DNA of 64,000 nucleotides from the NCBI RefSeq assembly GCF_963169125.1, contig NC_084799.1:66200643-66264642 (forward strand). The letters are read 5' to 3'. The notes under the pieces are model-generated. The model saw nothing but the letters and a program-made list of their open reading frames with translations. It did not search any database and was not told where the DNA came from. The translations under genes were made by a program, and so were the position numbers. Shown one piece after another: positions 45,206-57,510 of the stretch. Each line of letters opens with the position of its first letter. Positions within the stretch are counted from its first letter, which is position 1. The DNA is from Humulus lupulus (lineage: Eukaryota > Streptophyta > Magnoliopsida > Rosales > Cannabaceae).

Positions 45206-45683
45206 TAATTATTTATTTTATTTTATTTAAATTTAAGTATTTACAAAATACCGTTAAATATAAAAATATTCTATTAAGATTAATATTAAAAAAATAAAAA
45301 ATAATTAAAACTAAAATTTTTTATTATCTACCCACTTATTATATACAAGAGATATTGACTTGCTTTCACCTTACACTCTGGATAGGGAAGTCTATTAATG
45401 ATTATCCTATTTCTTAACTTAGCCCGCCATTCTTTTGTCCCACTTGATTAAAATTGAAAAATAGGAGTACGAAAGAAAAAGGGTCCCATGAGAGAGGCCA
45501 ACATTTTTTAACTGTACAAGAAAAAACATAAAGAAAAACTTACAATAATTTATGGGACTAAAAAAAACATGTAATCCAATTAAAAAAAAAACATGTAATG
45601 AAAATGGACACAAAATATAATATTATCATGGTAGAAGACTAGTTCCAAAAACTCACCTACCACCGTTGAAAATGATGTAGAAC

Positions 45684-46082
45684 ATGAACAATATTGGCAC
45701 ACCTAACACCCCAACAAAAGCCACTACAATACTTCTATTAGTGTTCACACATTTGGCTACCATGACCAGCTTTCTCCTCTATACACCACTCTTCAATCTC
45801 AACTCACAAAGTTTCTCCACGTCACCATTATATCATTTCCACGTATATACATATTCATTATTAATTGTGCTTATAAACTTATTAAACGGTGTAGTTTTGG
45901 TTAGAGACTTCCTTATCCAATTTTTAACTTGTACTTTCTTTCTTGTTGTAATAAAAGTAGATCTTCTATCTACAGTGAAAATTGTTATGCGTTTCGTCAT
46001 TACTAAAAATAAGATTAGTAATGAGCGAGCAATATATAACACAGTGAATTCTAATAAAAAACCATGGAATATAAATATATAG
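45684..46082 (+). CDS. Hypothetical ORF, doubtful
   Basis: 132 codons from ATG at 45684. The first about 35 residues are hydrophobic after a short polar start (TTILLLVFTHLATMTSFLL), signal-peptide- or membrane-like; a second hydrophobic stretch is SLLIVLINLLNGVVLV. The tail is unremarkable. The first about 160 bases are less AT-rich than the surroundings, and a possible splice donor (CAC|GTATAT) lies near 45842, so only a first exon may be real. No family recognised. It could equally be a chance frame. Confidence 0.25.
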   Translation: MNNIGTPNTPTKATTILLLVFTHLATMTSFLLYTPLFNLNSQSFSTSPLYHFHVYTYSLLIVLINLLNGVVLVRDFLIQFLTCTFFLVVIKVDLLSTVKIVMRFVITKNKISNERAIYNTVNSNKKPWNINI

Positions 46083-46089
46083 CACACTT

Positions 46090-47089
46090 CACATATAGAA
46101 TTTTTATCTGGTTCTTAAGGGGGTTATAAAATATTATTAAAAAAAACACAGCAGTTAATAATGTGAAGGAATAATATGGTAGTCAAGACATGAATACAGC
46201 TCTAAGCACAAATACAAATAAATAGAGAAATGAAGGAATAAAGTTACAACTGAAAGCAAAAACTACAAATAAATATGAGAATAATATGAATATAGAATTA
46301 CAACACAAAGCATGATAATACAAATAATTTAAAAGAGAATAAGAAGAAGAAAGGAGTAAACAACTCTCACATGCACAATAACCACAAGTGATGAGTAGAT
46401 AAGAATTACTAGGCTTGGCAAATTACTAAGAACTTTGTTAAAAAAAACTATTTATCTCTCTCAAGTACTATGGAAACTCTCAAAGCGTATGAAATAATTT
46501 TTGGGAATAAACAAGCATAAATATTCTAAGCCTAGTGTTCGAATGATAAGAATGCAATGTACTCAAATATTCAAATAACCTTTATTTATAGAGTTCTCAC
46601 TTTCATGTGATTTTGAATGAGGACCATCAACCTTTTAGTTATTACCAATCATCCATTTTGGTATTTTGATGGTCATGGAAGACTATTGAACACTATCAAA
46701 TTATAATGTAAAGCAATTGAATCCCCTTTTATACCTAAACAATCTAAGATAATTAAATTGCACCAAAAATCATCCAACACCGACAGATTTGAAACTTCCT
46801 ACTACTATTGAATCTACACTAAAACTAATCCAACCTTATCAAAATAATTTTTTTAAAACTTCTTATGATCATCGAACTACCATTGAATAACATCAAATTA
46901 GTCTATTAAAATTTCTATAACCATCAAATAACATTCAACTACAGTCAAAACTTCTTGAAAAGCATGAACAACCATCGAAAATGCATCAAAAAATTTCAAA
47001 AATAAAATTATTATTATTGCACCCCATTGGCTCTACTGCACCCCATTGGCTGGATTAGTGTTGTAGTTATTTATCACATTAGAATTTGT
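46090..47089 (-). other. Possible reversed LTR fragment
   Basis: Unassigned. The minus strand has CTCTATAAATAAAGG at about 46580-46594, followed in minus direction by transcript-like sequence, as in an LTR U3/R. A 15-base direct repeat, TGCACCCCATTGGCT, lies at 47018 and 47037. No ends or duplications found. Confidence 0.3.
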
Positions 47090-48180
47090 TTTTTTTTTTT
47101 ATAGTTTTACTACGAACTAGCAATTTTAACATCTGGCTACTTATAATTCAATTATAGAGTGGTTTCATGTTACTAATCATACTTTTTTTTCTTTTGTTGA
47201 CTTTTAGTTCAAATTACATTTTTTAAAATTCTTTTATGCAATTTTAGTAATTAGTTACCAATATTTTCACTTTTTAGTGGTTTTGGGTTACTTTAGCTTT
47301 TTATTTTTTACTCTATTGCATATTATTTGGTTTGTTTCAGCAATATTAGTATTTGGTTTCTAATTTTTCAATTGCTAAATGCTTCGTATTTATTGATCTC
47401 ATTGGTTTTTAATTTTATTGCACAATATCTGGTTTTGTCTAGCAATTTTTGCAACCAATAAATAACTTATGATTCAGTTACTGAGCAATTTTCGTTAACT
47501 AATTATACTGGCTTTTTTTTTTGTATTTAGTTCTAATTTGTTACTAATGTCTTCAATTCATAAGTAGGTATAGGTTACTAATTCTACCTATTCTTCTATT
47601 CTAGTATACAATATTTTATTATTTGAGTTGTATTAGTAACTATTAATTATTTGTTACTAAGACATGTTCCTAGCTACGGATCCTATTAATTTTTTTGTTA
47701 GTTTTTAGTTATATTAAATACTTTTGGTTATGCTTAGCAATTATAGTAACTGGTTACTTTGAGTAAATTATTAAGAGGTTGTTAATTGTAAGTATGCTAT
47801 TTGATTTTTAAGCAATTTTAGTTACATGACTACTAATGGTTTTAGTTGATAAGTGGTAATGGGTTACTCTTATTTGTGTTTATTTGTTAGTTGTTTTAGT
47901 CTATTGCATATTCTTTGGTTTGTTTTGAAAATATTAGTAAATGGTACTAGTGTTTTAGTTATTGAGTACTTATTTGTTATTGACTGTAATAAAAGGTTAC
48001 TAGTTTTCTCAATTTCTACTTTCCAAGCGAATTTCGGTTATTAATCTCTCATTCGTTTTGTCAGTTTTTAGTTTTATGACATTTTTTGCTTACGTTTAGC
48101 TATTTCAGTAAATAATTAATAATATTATCAATTCCCAAGTGGTTATAAGGAGCTAATCCTACTTAGGTCTCTTTTTTTTT
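47090..48180. repeat. Degenerate about 100-180 bp minisatellite
   Basis: Recurring order: TTTTAGTT.TATTGCAT, then TAGCAATTTTAGTAA.TGGTTAC, then AGTGGTTATGGGTTACTAAT. Landmarks at about 47118, 47238, 47338, 47440, 47620, 47735, 47810, 47935 and 48090. One exact GTAACTGGTTAC (47746-47757) links it to the array at 1145-3860. Confidence 0.6.
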
Positions 48181-48199
48181 TATCAATAGCTGATTAGTT

Positions 48200-49400
48200 C
48201 AGTGTTTTTAAAAACTAAATTTAAATATGTATTTAAATTTTAAGCTAAAATATAAAGATAGAAATATTACTTATTCGAGTTTTCAAAAACTTTTCAAACA
48301 TATTTTTTTTTACTTTTTAATTTTAAGATTAACAATCATTTACAAATTTAACTTTTAGAAATAATATATAACAGTACAACAATAGCATTTTCAAAAATCA
48401 ATTTTCGCAGAACAAATTCAAAATTTTATTTTAGATTAAAAAAATACAAAATTTTAATTACAAACCAATCAACCCCTTATGTTTTGAGATTACAAAACAA
48501 CTTTATAACCTTTAAAACTTAAAATTGGAGGGGCACATGAAATAACCCCCAATAGATTAATAATTTGTGAAAGCTAAATCTAAATATACATTTGAATTTT
48601 AAGCTGAAAAATGAATATAGAAATTTCATGTTTTTTTAATATTTTTTGTCATGATGTTTTTTGAATATTTAAATTATTGCTTCCAAGAATTCTTCAAGTA
48701 TTTTCTTATTTTTCTATTTTAAGATTATCAACCAATCACCAATTCAACTTTCTAAAACTCAGAACAACTAATTCTTAAAAATAAATTTTGACACCCTACA
48801 TTCAGAATTTTATTTCAAATTTATTATTTTAGAAAATACAAATTTTAAAAAAAGAATCTAAAGGTAAGGATATGATATCAGTAAAATAGTCTAATATATA
48901 TTATATATCTTTACATGAGAATCATATACACCTTATAAATATATAAATGCACTCCAAAATAAATAAATTTCATTCCATAAATAAAACGAAATGCATACCC
49001 TATTTTTAAATGTATTGGTATACCCTTTCTTATTTTCAGTATCTGGATAATTTTCGGTACAATTTTTTTATGATCGTGTATATTGTAGTTATTTAGAGTA
49101 TTATACAAATTTTTTAGAAATTTTGAATAATTTTTTAGTGCCGAAAACAAGTTTCAAATCATTTGTTGCATGCGTAATTTTTTTTTTTGTGCTCATGGAA
49201 AGTAACATGTTTGAACTATGTTTTCGACACTGTAAGTTATTCAGAATTTTATGAAAATTTGAAATATGATCTAAATAATTACAATGTACATGATGAAAAA
49301 AAATTGAGTTGAAAATTATCCAAGTACCAAAAATAGATGGGGGTGCACTGGTACACACAAAAGTACGGGTGCACCGGAGAAGCACCCAAAAGAATATATT
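48200..49400. other. AT-rich spacer
   Basis: Two related blocks near 48215 and 48575 (CTAAATTTAAATATG.ATTTAAATTTTAAGCT) suggest an old duplication. Near 49340-49390 there is GGGTGCACTGG / GTGCACCGG with terminal-repeat-like character. No gene recognised. Confidence 0.45.
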
Positions 49401-49740
49401 TATTAGAGTAATTGGCTAAAATTGTATTTTTTTATAGTGCAATTTGCACTTTGGCCTTTGGCCTACTTTCGATAGTTTTTAGATAAATGAAATATTTTAT
49501 TAATGAAACTTTGTTATTACTTACTTTACCCTTAAAATAAAATAAAACAAAAACCATAAAACTATCATCTTCTTCCTCACTCCTCTCACCCACCCACTCA
49601 CACCCATCCACTGCCACCCACCTTCATCCCGCCGCCGGCGCCACCACCTCCACCTCGCCATCGGCGACCACTGCCCATCACAGGGCGCCACCTCGTCTCT
49701 CTACAAATATGTTCACCACCCACATTCTTAAATATTTAGA
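49400..49740. other. GC-rich first-exon-like stretch
   Basis: A Pro/His/Ser-codon-rich segment at 49560-49700 (CCGCCGCCGGCGCCACC) in AT-rich surroundings. A similar segment lies inside the hAT-like element at 21260-21480. It may be a captured gene fragment, but no frame gives a recognisable protein. Confidence 0.35.
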
Positions 49741-49959
49741 AGATTAATTTATATAGGTTTTTGTTAAAAATGAGATTTGATGTTGTTTTTGTAGATTAAA
49801 AATGTAAAAGGATTGTTTTAGTATATTGAAAGTATTAGTAAGGAATTATGTTTATTTATGGAGTTTTATGGAGCTTAAAGCATGAAAATCTGAAGAAGAA
49901 AAAAATTAATGGTGGTTTTGGTCATTTTTCGGGATAAAGAAACTCATAATTTTTTGACT

Positions 49960-50155
49960 TCCTGTCTAATTTTTCGACAGGGTGTCTGATATTTCAAACC
50001 AACAGTCTAAATTTCAGACCAATCATCGTATATTTTTGACCCACCGTCTAAATTTTAGACATGTCATATATTTTGACTACTTGTCGAATGTTTAGGCGAG
50101 CTGTCGAATTTTTAAATGGACTGTCAAATTTTTAGACAAGTTGTTGAATTTCAAG
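49960..50155. repeat. GTCTAAATTTTAGAC palindromic array
   Basis: Eight or nine degenerate units of about 20-24 bp built on GTCTAAATTTYAGAC or GTCGAATTTTTAGAC, each close to a palindrome. Confidence 0.75.
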
Positions 50156-50159
50156 ATTT

Positions 50160-50519
50160 TCATGATTTTTGTGATTTTCATTTTTTTTAACATAATTTTT
50201 TAATCTAAGTAACACCAATAATTTATATTTGTTTGTTTGTCGTATTTTTTTTCAGATGTTATTAAAAAAATTGGTAATATTATGTGATGGAATGTGGAAA
50301 AAGAGTGAAGACTCATGAAATTGGATTTCAAATGGCTCGCAAGATTAAGTATCAAATTGTTATAGACTTCTATTGATGTTAAAAACAAAAAACTCTAACA
50401 AAGCTAAAATCTAGTGTACACAAGAGCTGATTAAGCTTCTAGGAACTTACCTAGAGCTTCCCAGAAGGAAGGCTTTGCCCATTATTGAGTGTTCACCGCC
50501 TCCGGAGAAGCATGTCCTC
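50160..50519. other. Spacer, nothing recognised
   Basis: AT-rich DNA turning into less biased sequence near 50440. No gene or element end recognised. Confidence 0.4.
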
Positions 50520-51145
50520 GTGGAAGGTTATTTCCCTAGGACTATCTAATGAGGCTTAGTGCCTTGGTTGGCGTGTCAGGATGACATGTAGAGTAAGTAT
50601 GTGTTACTTAATTAAATATATATATATACATTCGTGATAATGTGAATTATATGAGTGATATTATGATATGACTGTTTATGCGTATTAAATATGCTTAAAG
50701 GTCTGCTTTTGTTAAAAATTGGTATTCTCGTAATTTTGACCGGTTGATTGTATATTTATAATTTTATATGTTAGGTGTTTGAGACCACATTATTATGTGG
50801 ACATATTTGAGATAATCGACACGAGTCAATCCTTTTGAGCAAGTTAGCAGAAAAGTCACAACGATGATTAATACCCAACTCGGGGTGAACCTAGGGTATT
50901 TTGGTAATTTGAGGAATTATCGGAAATTATCAAAATATGGGACATACTTGGGAAAAATATGAGTATTTGAAGGATTAGTGGATCAATTGGGAATTTTAGG
51001 CATAATTTGAGGTTTGGCAGGAATTTAAGGTAAATGACCAAAACTCCCCTGGGTTTACTTTGAGGTTTAGATAAGGCAGGGGCACAATGGTCTTTTACCA
51101 TTTAAAATAAATAAGGTCTCAGCTTAGGAGAACAGAACTTTCACA

Positions 51146-51193
<48 letters not shown>

Positions 51194-51375
51194 CATTGGG
51201 TTGTTGAAGGATTTCTCCTAGAACACCAAGCTTAGAAGTGGTTCAGGTGGAGATTGAAGCTTGATGCTGAGAACTAGAGGCTGCATGGGTCATCAGCAAG
51301 CTAGAGGATTCAAATCTGCAGAGGAATTTAAGGTTAGTTTGTTGTTTTCTTTTTAGTTAGTTTGGTTTTGGAAAG
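50520..51375 (+). mobile_element. Tekay-type LTR fragment, opposite orientation
   Basis: Matches the reverse complement of the Tekay LTRs: CTAATGAGGCTTAGTGCCTT (about 50548), ACCACATTATTATGTGGACA (about 50785) and AGCAAGTTAGCAGAAAAGTC, in the same order as in the LTR at 39013-40904 read backwards. It is interrupted by the copia element at 51376. Contains a (TC)n run at 51150-51190. Confidence 0.7.
51150..51190. repeat. (TC)n microsatellite
   Basis: About 20 uninterrupted TC units within the LTR fragment. Confidence 0.95.
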
Positions 51376-51734
51376 TGTTGGGGTTTTATGCCCTAATTAA
51401 AACTCAATTTCTTTGTAGTCTCATTTATTATCAATAAAATAATATAAATTATTTTTTGACTTGGTCAATCACTTTGCTCACATGTTTTATTTTCATGATT
51501 ATTTGTTTAATATAAACTTTTATTAAATCCTGAGCATATAGCTAATCGTATTTATAGTGACGTAATCACAGTGGAATATAAATATAATTATATGTTCAAA
51601 ATAAGTTAGTCCTAAGATTAGTCAGTGCACAGGATTTACATTGACTTGCCAATCTACGATATGATCTACTTACAATTGCAATGTTATGTTTTTACCAAAA
51701 CATTAGCAAAGTAGATAAGATTAGATGTATTTAT

Positions 51735-53552
51735 TGTAAGAAAAACTCATTGCAGGATCTTTATTTATTTTCATGCAATTTACATATTATCAAACAAACA
51801 TGCAAATTCCTAGAACATGCTCCTATGAAATTGATACAAATACAAAGTAAAGTAAAAACTTACATTACGCAGCGGAACTGGAACAACTCCATCATTCAAT
51901 CTCTCTAACCCTTGATTCCTTTCTGTAGCAGGGTATTATCAAGAGATTGAACAAGATCAGCAACACAGTCTTCCTCACCAAGCCTTTGATCAACCTAGAA
52001 CTAGTGTGGGCTGGTTCTCAACACATGAGACAGAGATCTAGAAAAGAAGAAGATATTGTGGCTAAGAAAGGATTAGAGTGTCTAGGTTTTCACTTACCCA
52101 AATCAACTGAGACTGACTTGCTTCTGAAAACCCTAGATATCATATTCCTTATATATGCAACTTAATGGGATTTATTTAAATTTAAATTAATTAAAAATAA
52201 TAAACAAAACTAAAAGTCTTGGGCTGCCATAAATGAACTTGGGCCCAGTCTCTTTATTTTGAATTTAAATCCCAACTGGGCCTAAATTCAAAACCTTTTA
52301 TTTATTTATTTTTTAATTAATTAATTAAATCCTTATTCAAATTAACTAATTATAATTTGAAACTTGATTTAATATTATTTATTTATATTGATACCAATTT
52401 ATCAATATTAATAAATTTACCCAAATATTCTCTTTTATTCTCTAAATCTCATATCTCTGTAAATTTTCCAAAATTGACCTAGTCAACTTTAAAAATCCTA
52501 ATTGATAATTAAATCAATTAATTGAGACATTCTAGATGATTTACTCAAAGGTGATGCGGGGACCATGGATCCATGAAATCAAGCTCCAACAAGTTACCGT
52601 GAATTTATTTACGAATAATTTCACTACCTTATTAATTCCTCGTGACTCCACTATAGACTCGGAATTGAACTCTTGAATTCATAGAACGTATTTTCAAAAC
52701 CATAAATACGTTATCCATTGTTATAACCATTACAATCAGTCAATCCTCTATCGATGACTTACTAACGAGCTGGGTGCAAATTACCGTTTTACCCCTCATC
52801 AGTATTTTATCCTTAACTCCCATAAGTTCCTTATAAATGATATTTCCGTGAACTTAATCACAGAAATGAGATCTCAATCATTTAACCTTTTGAACAAAGC
52901 AATTAAGGAAATCATCTTTTCACTTCTCATGCAGAAGTTATAGATTTCGTATCTATGAATAATACTCCCACTCAATTACACTAATAAATCTCCAAGATGT
53001 AAGTATGGGCTAGACCGTAGGGTAAGCTGGTAACGAACAAGTCAAAAGATTTAAATAATATAATTAGCAGAATATTATCACTCAGAATTAAGATCGGCTT
53101 AATATATGGTCAACGTTGTGACATTGATTAGATTTGATAACAACGATACTTATTTATCAATCAATAATCAATATCGGTCCTAGTCCGATGTAACTAAATA
53201 CATCTGATCTTATCTACTTGGTCGATGCCTTGGACAAGACATCACACCCTGAATGTGTAAGTAGATCATATCGTAGATTGCCTAATCAGTGAAAATCCAA
53301 TGCACTGATCTAATCTTAGGACTCGTTCTTTTGAACATATAATTACAACTATAATCCACTGTGACCTAGTCACTATAATTGTAACTATCCATATGTTCGG
53401 GATTTTATAAATGTTTGTATTATTTCAATAATCATGTAATAAAACAAGCAAGCAACACGGTTGTCAAACTAAATGATTTCTACTACTTTTATTGATAATA
53501 TGAAATTATGCTACATGTCCGACATGGTTTTATAAGGGCATAAAACCCAACA
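51735..53552 (-). mobile_element. Reversed copia solo LTR
   Basis: 1818 bp; on the minus strand it begins TGTTGGGTTTTATGCCC. Perfect duplication TTTAT (51730-51734 and 53553-53557). It is a related but distinct LTR subfamily of the element it sits in: both contain the TTACCAGCTTAYCCTACGG and CATACTTACATCTTGG blocks. The open frames inside (51681-52165) are low complexity and not counted. Confidence 0.9.
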
Positions 53553-53979
53553 TTTATTACATCGGACAGGACCGATATTGACAGTAGATAGGATAAGTAA
53601 ACATACCGTTATTATCTATTCTAGTCATATCATATAGTTGACCATAGGTCAATTCAATCTCAATTCTGAGTGGTTAGTATTCTAATTGATTGTATTATTT
53701 GAGTTATTTGACTTGTTCGTTACCAGCTTATCCTACGGACTAACCCATACTTACATCTTGGGAACTCGGTAGTATAATTGAGTGGGAGTATTAATCATAG
53801 ATATGAACGTCTACAGCTTCTGATGAAGAAGTGAAATGATGGTTTCCTTTTAGTTTGATTCAAGGTGCTAAATGATAGAGATCTCATTTCAGTAAGTAAT
53901 ATTAGTTTACTGAAATATCATTTAGAATGAACTAAGTGTTTTAAGGATAAAATACAATGAGGGGTAAAACAATATTTTA

Positions 53980-55390
53980 GTCCTTTACGAACATCTCCCA
54001 GGAAACTATGCTTGCAGGAGGGAACTTGAAAAACCACTCCTGTGCGGCATCAGAAAGTGTTGCAGGGAAGATCCTACACCAAGCATCTTCGGACACTTTC
54101 TGAATGTCCATTTGTATCTCAAACTTATTGACATGAGATATCGGGTCACCGTACCCATCAAAGTTCGGAAGCGTAGGCATTTTAAACTTGCTAGGAGTCT
54201 CTGCCATAGCTATCCTTTGGACGAAAGGAGGGCCTTTCCTCCTGTCGTGGTCGATGTAAGATGTTCTTCCCCCGACCAGCTGTTGCACCGCCTGGCTGAG
54301 GGCATCTATCTGAGCCTGCACAGCGATAGGAATCGTTGTGGCCTCTGCTGCTGGGGGGATGTTCTCGCCATGTCGCTCACGGCGATCATTGAGCACATCT
54401 CTCAAGTCCTCGTCTCTTCTCCGCTGCTCGCTGGCTCTGAGCCGGTTGAAGACGTTATTTTTCCTGGGTTGCCCCCTAGCGTCCCGTCTGCCGGGTTGGT
54501 CATCTTGAGGTGGCTGATTCCTGTTTTCACCTCTTTCGTCATTCCTTCGACCGGCATTTCCTCTGCCGGAATCAGCTTCATCATAACCATTGCCATCTCT
54601 GAATCGTGATTGGCTATGACGAGATCGACTGTTCCCTCGATTTCCCTCCCTGGCTGAAACGTCCCGAGTGTTAGAGGGTGGCCTGTGTTGGTCGTTAGGT
54701 CCCCGTGCATTATCATGCCGTGGGGGACCTCGGACCGCAGAGCCTAAGTCTGAGTTCCTCCTGTCTCCAAGAGGCTGCTGTCCTCTGTTCGGAAGGTTCG
54801 GCTCGTCGCCTCTATGGCGTCTAGGACTGCGAGGCTGATGCCCGGTCCTATTCTGCCTCTGATGCGGGGGATTGCTGCGACCAGCTTGAGATAGAGGCTA
54901 CACCTCAGGGTCCAGTGGGACATCGTCATGGGGGACCTGAGGCTGTTCGGGCCTTTGCGGACTCGAGGGTTGGATAGGGGCTAGGATTAGGACCCCTTTG
55001 CGTTGGCCCATCCGTAGGCTAATCAGGTTGCGAGGCAGGTGCAGCTTGATTCCTAGCCAATTGCAAGGTTGCCTCGAGGGCTGCCATGGCTTCGCTCTGG
55101 TGACGGTCCATCTCCGCCTGCCTCTCGCTTAATTCCAAGCGTTGCCGTTCAATTTCCTGCTGCTGTCGTGCCATGATTTCGGCAGCACTTTCTTGGCTGG
55201 CCCTCAGATTGGCTAGCTCTTCGTGCAACGCCCCCAGAGTACTTTTTAGCGTTACGTCATCCATTTCCTCCTCCTCAAAGTCCAAATGTGGCTCATCCTC
55301 AGCCACGCTTGCAGGAGGAGGCGGGTTTGATGGTGCAGCGGCAGCCACCTGCCCAGTTTTCCTTGTAGTTTTCGCCATTGGTTTTCTCAA
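53980..55390 (-). pseudogene. Tat-like gag, truncated
   Basis: Capsid protein of a Tat-type element. The N-terminal part (55019-55390) starts MAKTTRKTGQ, is Pro/Ala-rich, then acidic (FEEEEMDD), then a Gln/Glu/Arg-rich likely coiled coil. A stop lies at 55019-55021. The middle (about 54420-54900) is Arg/Asn/Gly/Ser-rich and probably RNA-binding. The C-terminal part (53977-54405) has an AQIDALSQAVQQLV helix and the gag fold: FKMPTLPNFDGYGDPISHV and AAQEWFFKFPPASIVSW. The protein ends at the truncation. Confidence 0.8.
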
Positions 55391-55402
55391 CGGTGATATA
55401 CC

Positions 55403-55426
55403 AAGCTCTCAATGAAAGCACCAGAA
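55403..55426 (-). other. PBS region of the Tat-like element
   Basis: The minus strand reads CTGGTGCTTTCATTGAGAGC just inside the LTR, a primer-binding sequence often seen in Tat-lineage elements (from memory). Confidence 0.5.
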
Positions 55427-57091
55427 TGTTCACCTTGATTTTGGGCAACTGACACGGAGTCAAAATACGCTTGACGTGGATGAATGCGTTGAAAAGAACG
55501 TGATGACGAAAATAATAAGAACACAATATTTTATAGTGGTTCGGCCCCAGGATCTGGTAATAACCTACGTCCACTTGAATTGTTATTGATATAAGATCCA
55601 AAGGGGTGATCAAAGAACTAGGGTTCAATGAGTTTCACTAACCTTTGAAGAAGAAAAATACAATTATTCTAGTGTAATCTCTCTTTTATCTTAAATGACC
55701 TTTTTTTGCTCAAATGAAAAAGATCGGATCCTCTTCCCTGAGCCCTCTTCCTCTATTTATAAGCTAAAGGAAGATTTACATTTATTTGTTACAGATATTC
55801 TCTCCTAAATAGTCGGATACTCAGGAAATCATGGGAGATAATTTCGGAATTCATCTTAACTGCCTAAGATCTCCTTCGCGTATAATGCGCATACGACCAG
55901 GCTAGTCATATGAAGAAACCGGTCGCATGACACTGGGTGTCTTCCTGGTCGATAGTAGAGCTTAGATTATGCCAGATGTCAGCCACGTGTAATTAATGCC
56001 TGCCAAGTCATTCTCTTCTTGATTTTTGAGATAACAACCGTCTATAGAGGATTGACTGACAATTATGGTTGTAACGATGGATAATTAATAGCGTATCTAT
56101 ATTTGTTATAGAGCGTTCTATGAATTCAATAGTGCAATTCTGAGTCTTTAGTGGAGTCACGAGGAATTAATAAGTTAGTAAATTTATTTGTTAGCTTTAT
56201 GATAACTTATTGGAGCTTGATTGCATAGGCCCATGGTCCCCACTGTACCTTGGATAAAATCATCTAGATAGTCTCAATTAATTTATTTCATTATCAATTA
56301 TAATTATCAAAGTTGATCAGGTCAATTTTGGATAGTTTCACAGAGTTATACAATTTAGAGAATAAAAGAGAAATTATTGTTGATTTATTAATTAAGATAA
56401 ATTGGTATCTAAATTAATAAATAAGTTTAAATCAAGCTTCAAATTATAAATAATTAATTTTATAAAGGAATTGAATATTTATTTAATTAATTAAATCAAT
56501 AAAAAATAATACAAGCCTTGATTTTAATTCCAATGGACTTATAATCAAATGGAAAATTTCACGGGCCTAAAGCCCATGATAATTTCGACCTAGGGCTGAT
56601 TATTGACTATTATTTTATTTATTTTTTAATTAAATAAATGACCTAATTAAGTTGAGTCTATAAAATGAATGTTAAGTGAGAGTTGAAATCAGATAACAAA
56701 CATTGGTTTTCTGATAGGTTTTAGATTCTCTCTAAACATAAGTCATTTTCTAAGCCTTATTGTTCTTTTCTCTTCTTCTGTCTGTATCTATCGCATGTGT
56801 TGAGAATTGTCCACTCTAATCCAGGTGATTCTAAGGATACTTTGGAAGGCTGTGAAGAAAATTGAAGATTGGTTCAGTTTTATGGTAATACTTTGCGACA
56901 GAAAGGATACAAGGGTCAGAGAAACTGAAGGAATGACTCATTCATTCTGTTGCGTATAATGTAAGTATTCTTATCATTATGTCTCTTTGAATTCAATTTT
57001 AGAAACATGTTCTAGGTTATCTCATATTAATTTGTTTAATATTAGATTTACATGAAAATTAATAAAGATCATGTATAAGTTTCCTAACAAC

Positions 57092-57106
57092 TGGCCTCAA
57101 AGCCTT
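57092..57106 (+). other. Copia primer-binding site (mutated)
   Basis: TGGCCTCAAAGCCTT two bases after the LTR is a three-mismatch version of TGGTATCAGAGCCTT, complementary to initiator-Met tRNA. Confidence 0.75.
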
Positions 57107-57354
57107 TAATAATATTTATTTTTATGCATGAACATGTTAAAAATTGAATTATTTGATGTGTTTGAATAATTGGATGGATTTTCATGTTTTTAAGAAGCAT
57201 ATTGATTTTATGTGATTATTATCAATGTTTAGGTTATTTTGTTGTGTTTTCTATGCCATTAATTTTTATGTATGTTTTATTTTGTGTAAAACATGTTAAA
57301 AATTAATTAGGAAATGGTTCTGGTTTGAAAAATTGCACAAATTTTTTTTGGCTT

Positions 57355-57510
57355 GGCTGCCCACACGCGCCCGCGCAACCCTCCTCTGCGCGCGCACCAG
57401 CGCACGCTTCCACCCTGCACACGTACACCCGTGCACATCGCCTGCCACCACGCACGCACCCTCGACTAGCACTTCCTCCGTGCGCGCACGCCCACTCCAA
57501 CTGCACACGT
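57355..57510 (+). other. GC-rich island in the copia leader
   Basis: About 155 bp rich in CGCGCG, CACGCAC and CACACGTG alternating tracts, in otherwise AT-rich leader. Frames here (57296-57575) are composition artefacts. The rest of the leader (57520-59500) is AT-rich with no gene. Confidence 0.7.

Larger units (their letters stand above)
53980..56036 (-). mobile_element. Tat-like gypsy, 5' end only
   Basis: Minus-strand LTR (55427-56036, 610 bp, TGTTCACC to GAGATAACA), PBS next to it, then gag down to about 53980, where it stops inside the gag fold and copia LTR sequence resumes. The 3' part is deleted together with about 15-20 bases of the host LTR. No duplication remains. Related to the solo LTR at 31563. 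Confidence 0.75.
51376..57089 (+). mobile_element. 5' LTR of the copia, with two insertions
   Basis: Starts TGTTGGGGTTTTATGCC and ends TTTCCTAACA. LTR parts are 51376-51734, 53553-about 53980 and 56037-57089, together about 1.85 kb. The insertions are a reversed solo LTR and a truncated Tat-like element. Assignment is confirmed by near identity of the first 740 bp with 63265-64000. Confidence 0.85.

Noticed and set aside
49560..49700. First exon of a host gene
   Set aside because: Pro/His-rich codons but no start codon, splice donor or downstream exon; a similar stretch lies inside a hAT-like element, so a captured or chance fragment is more likely.
54112..54609. 165-codon plus-strand frame
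   Set aside because: It is the antisense shadow of the Tat-like gag on the minus strand.
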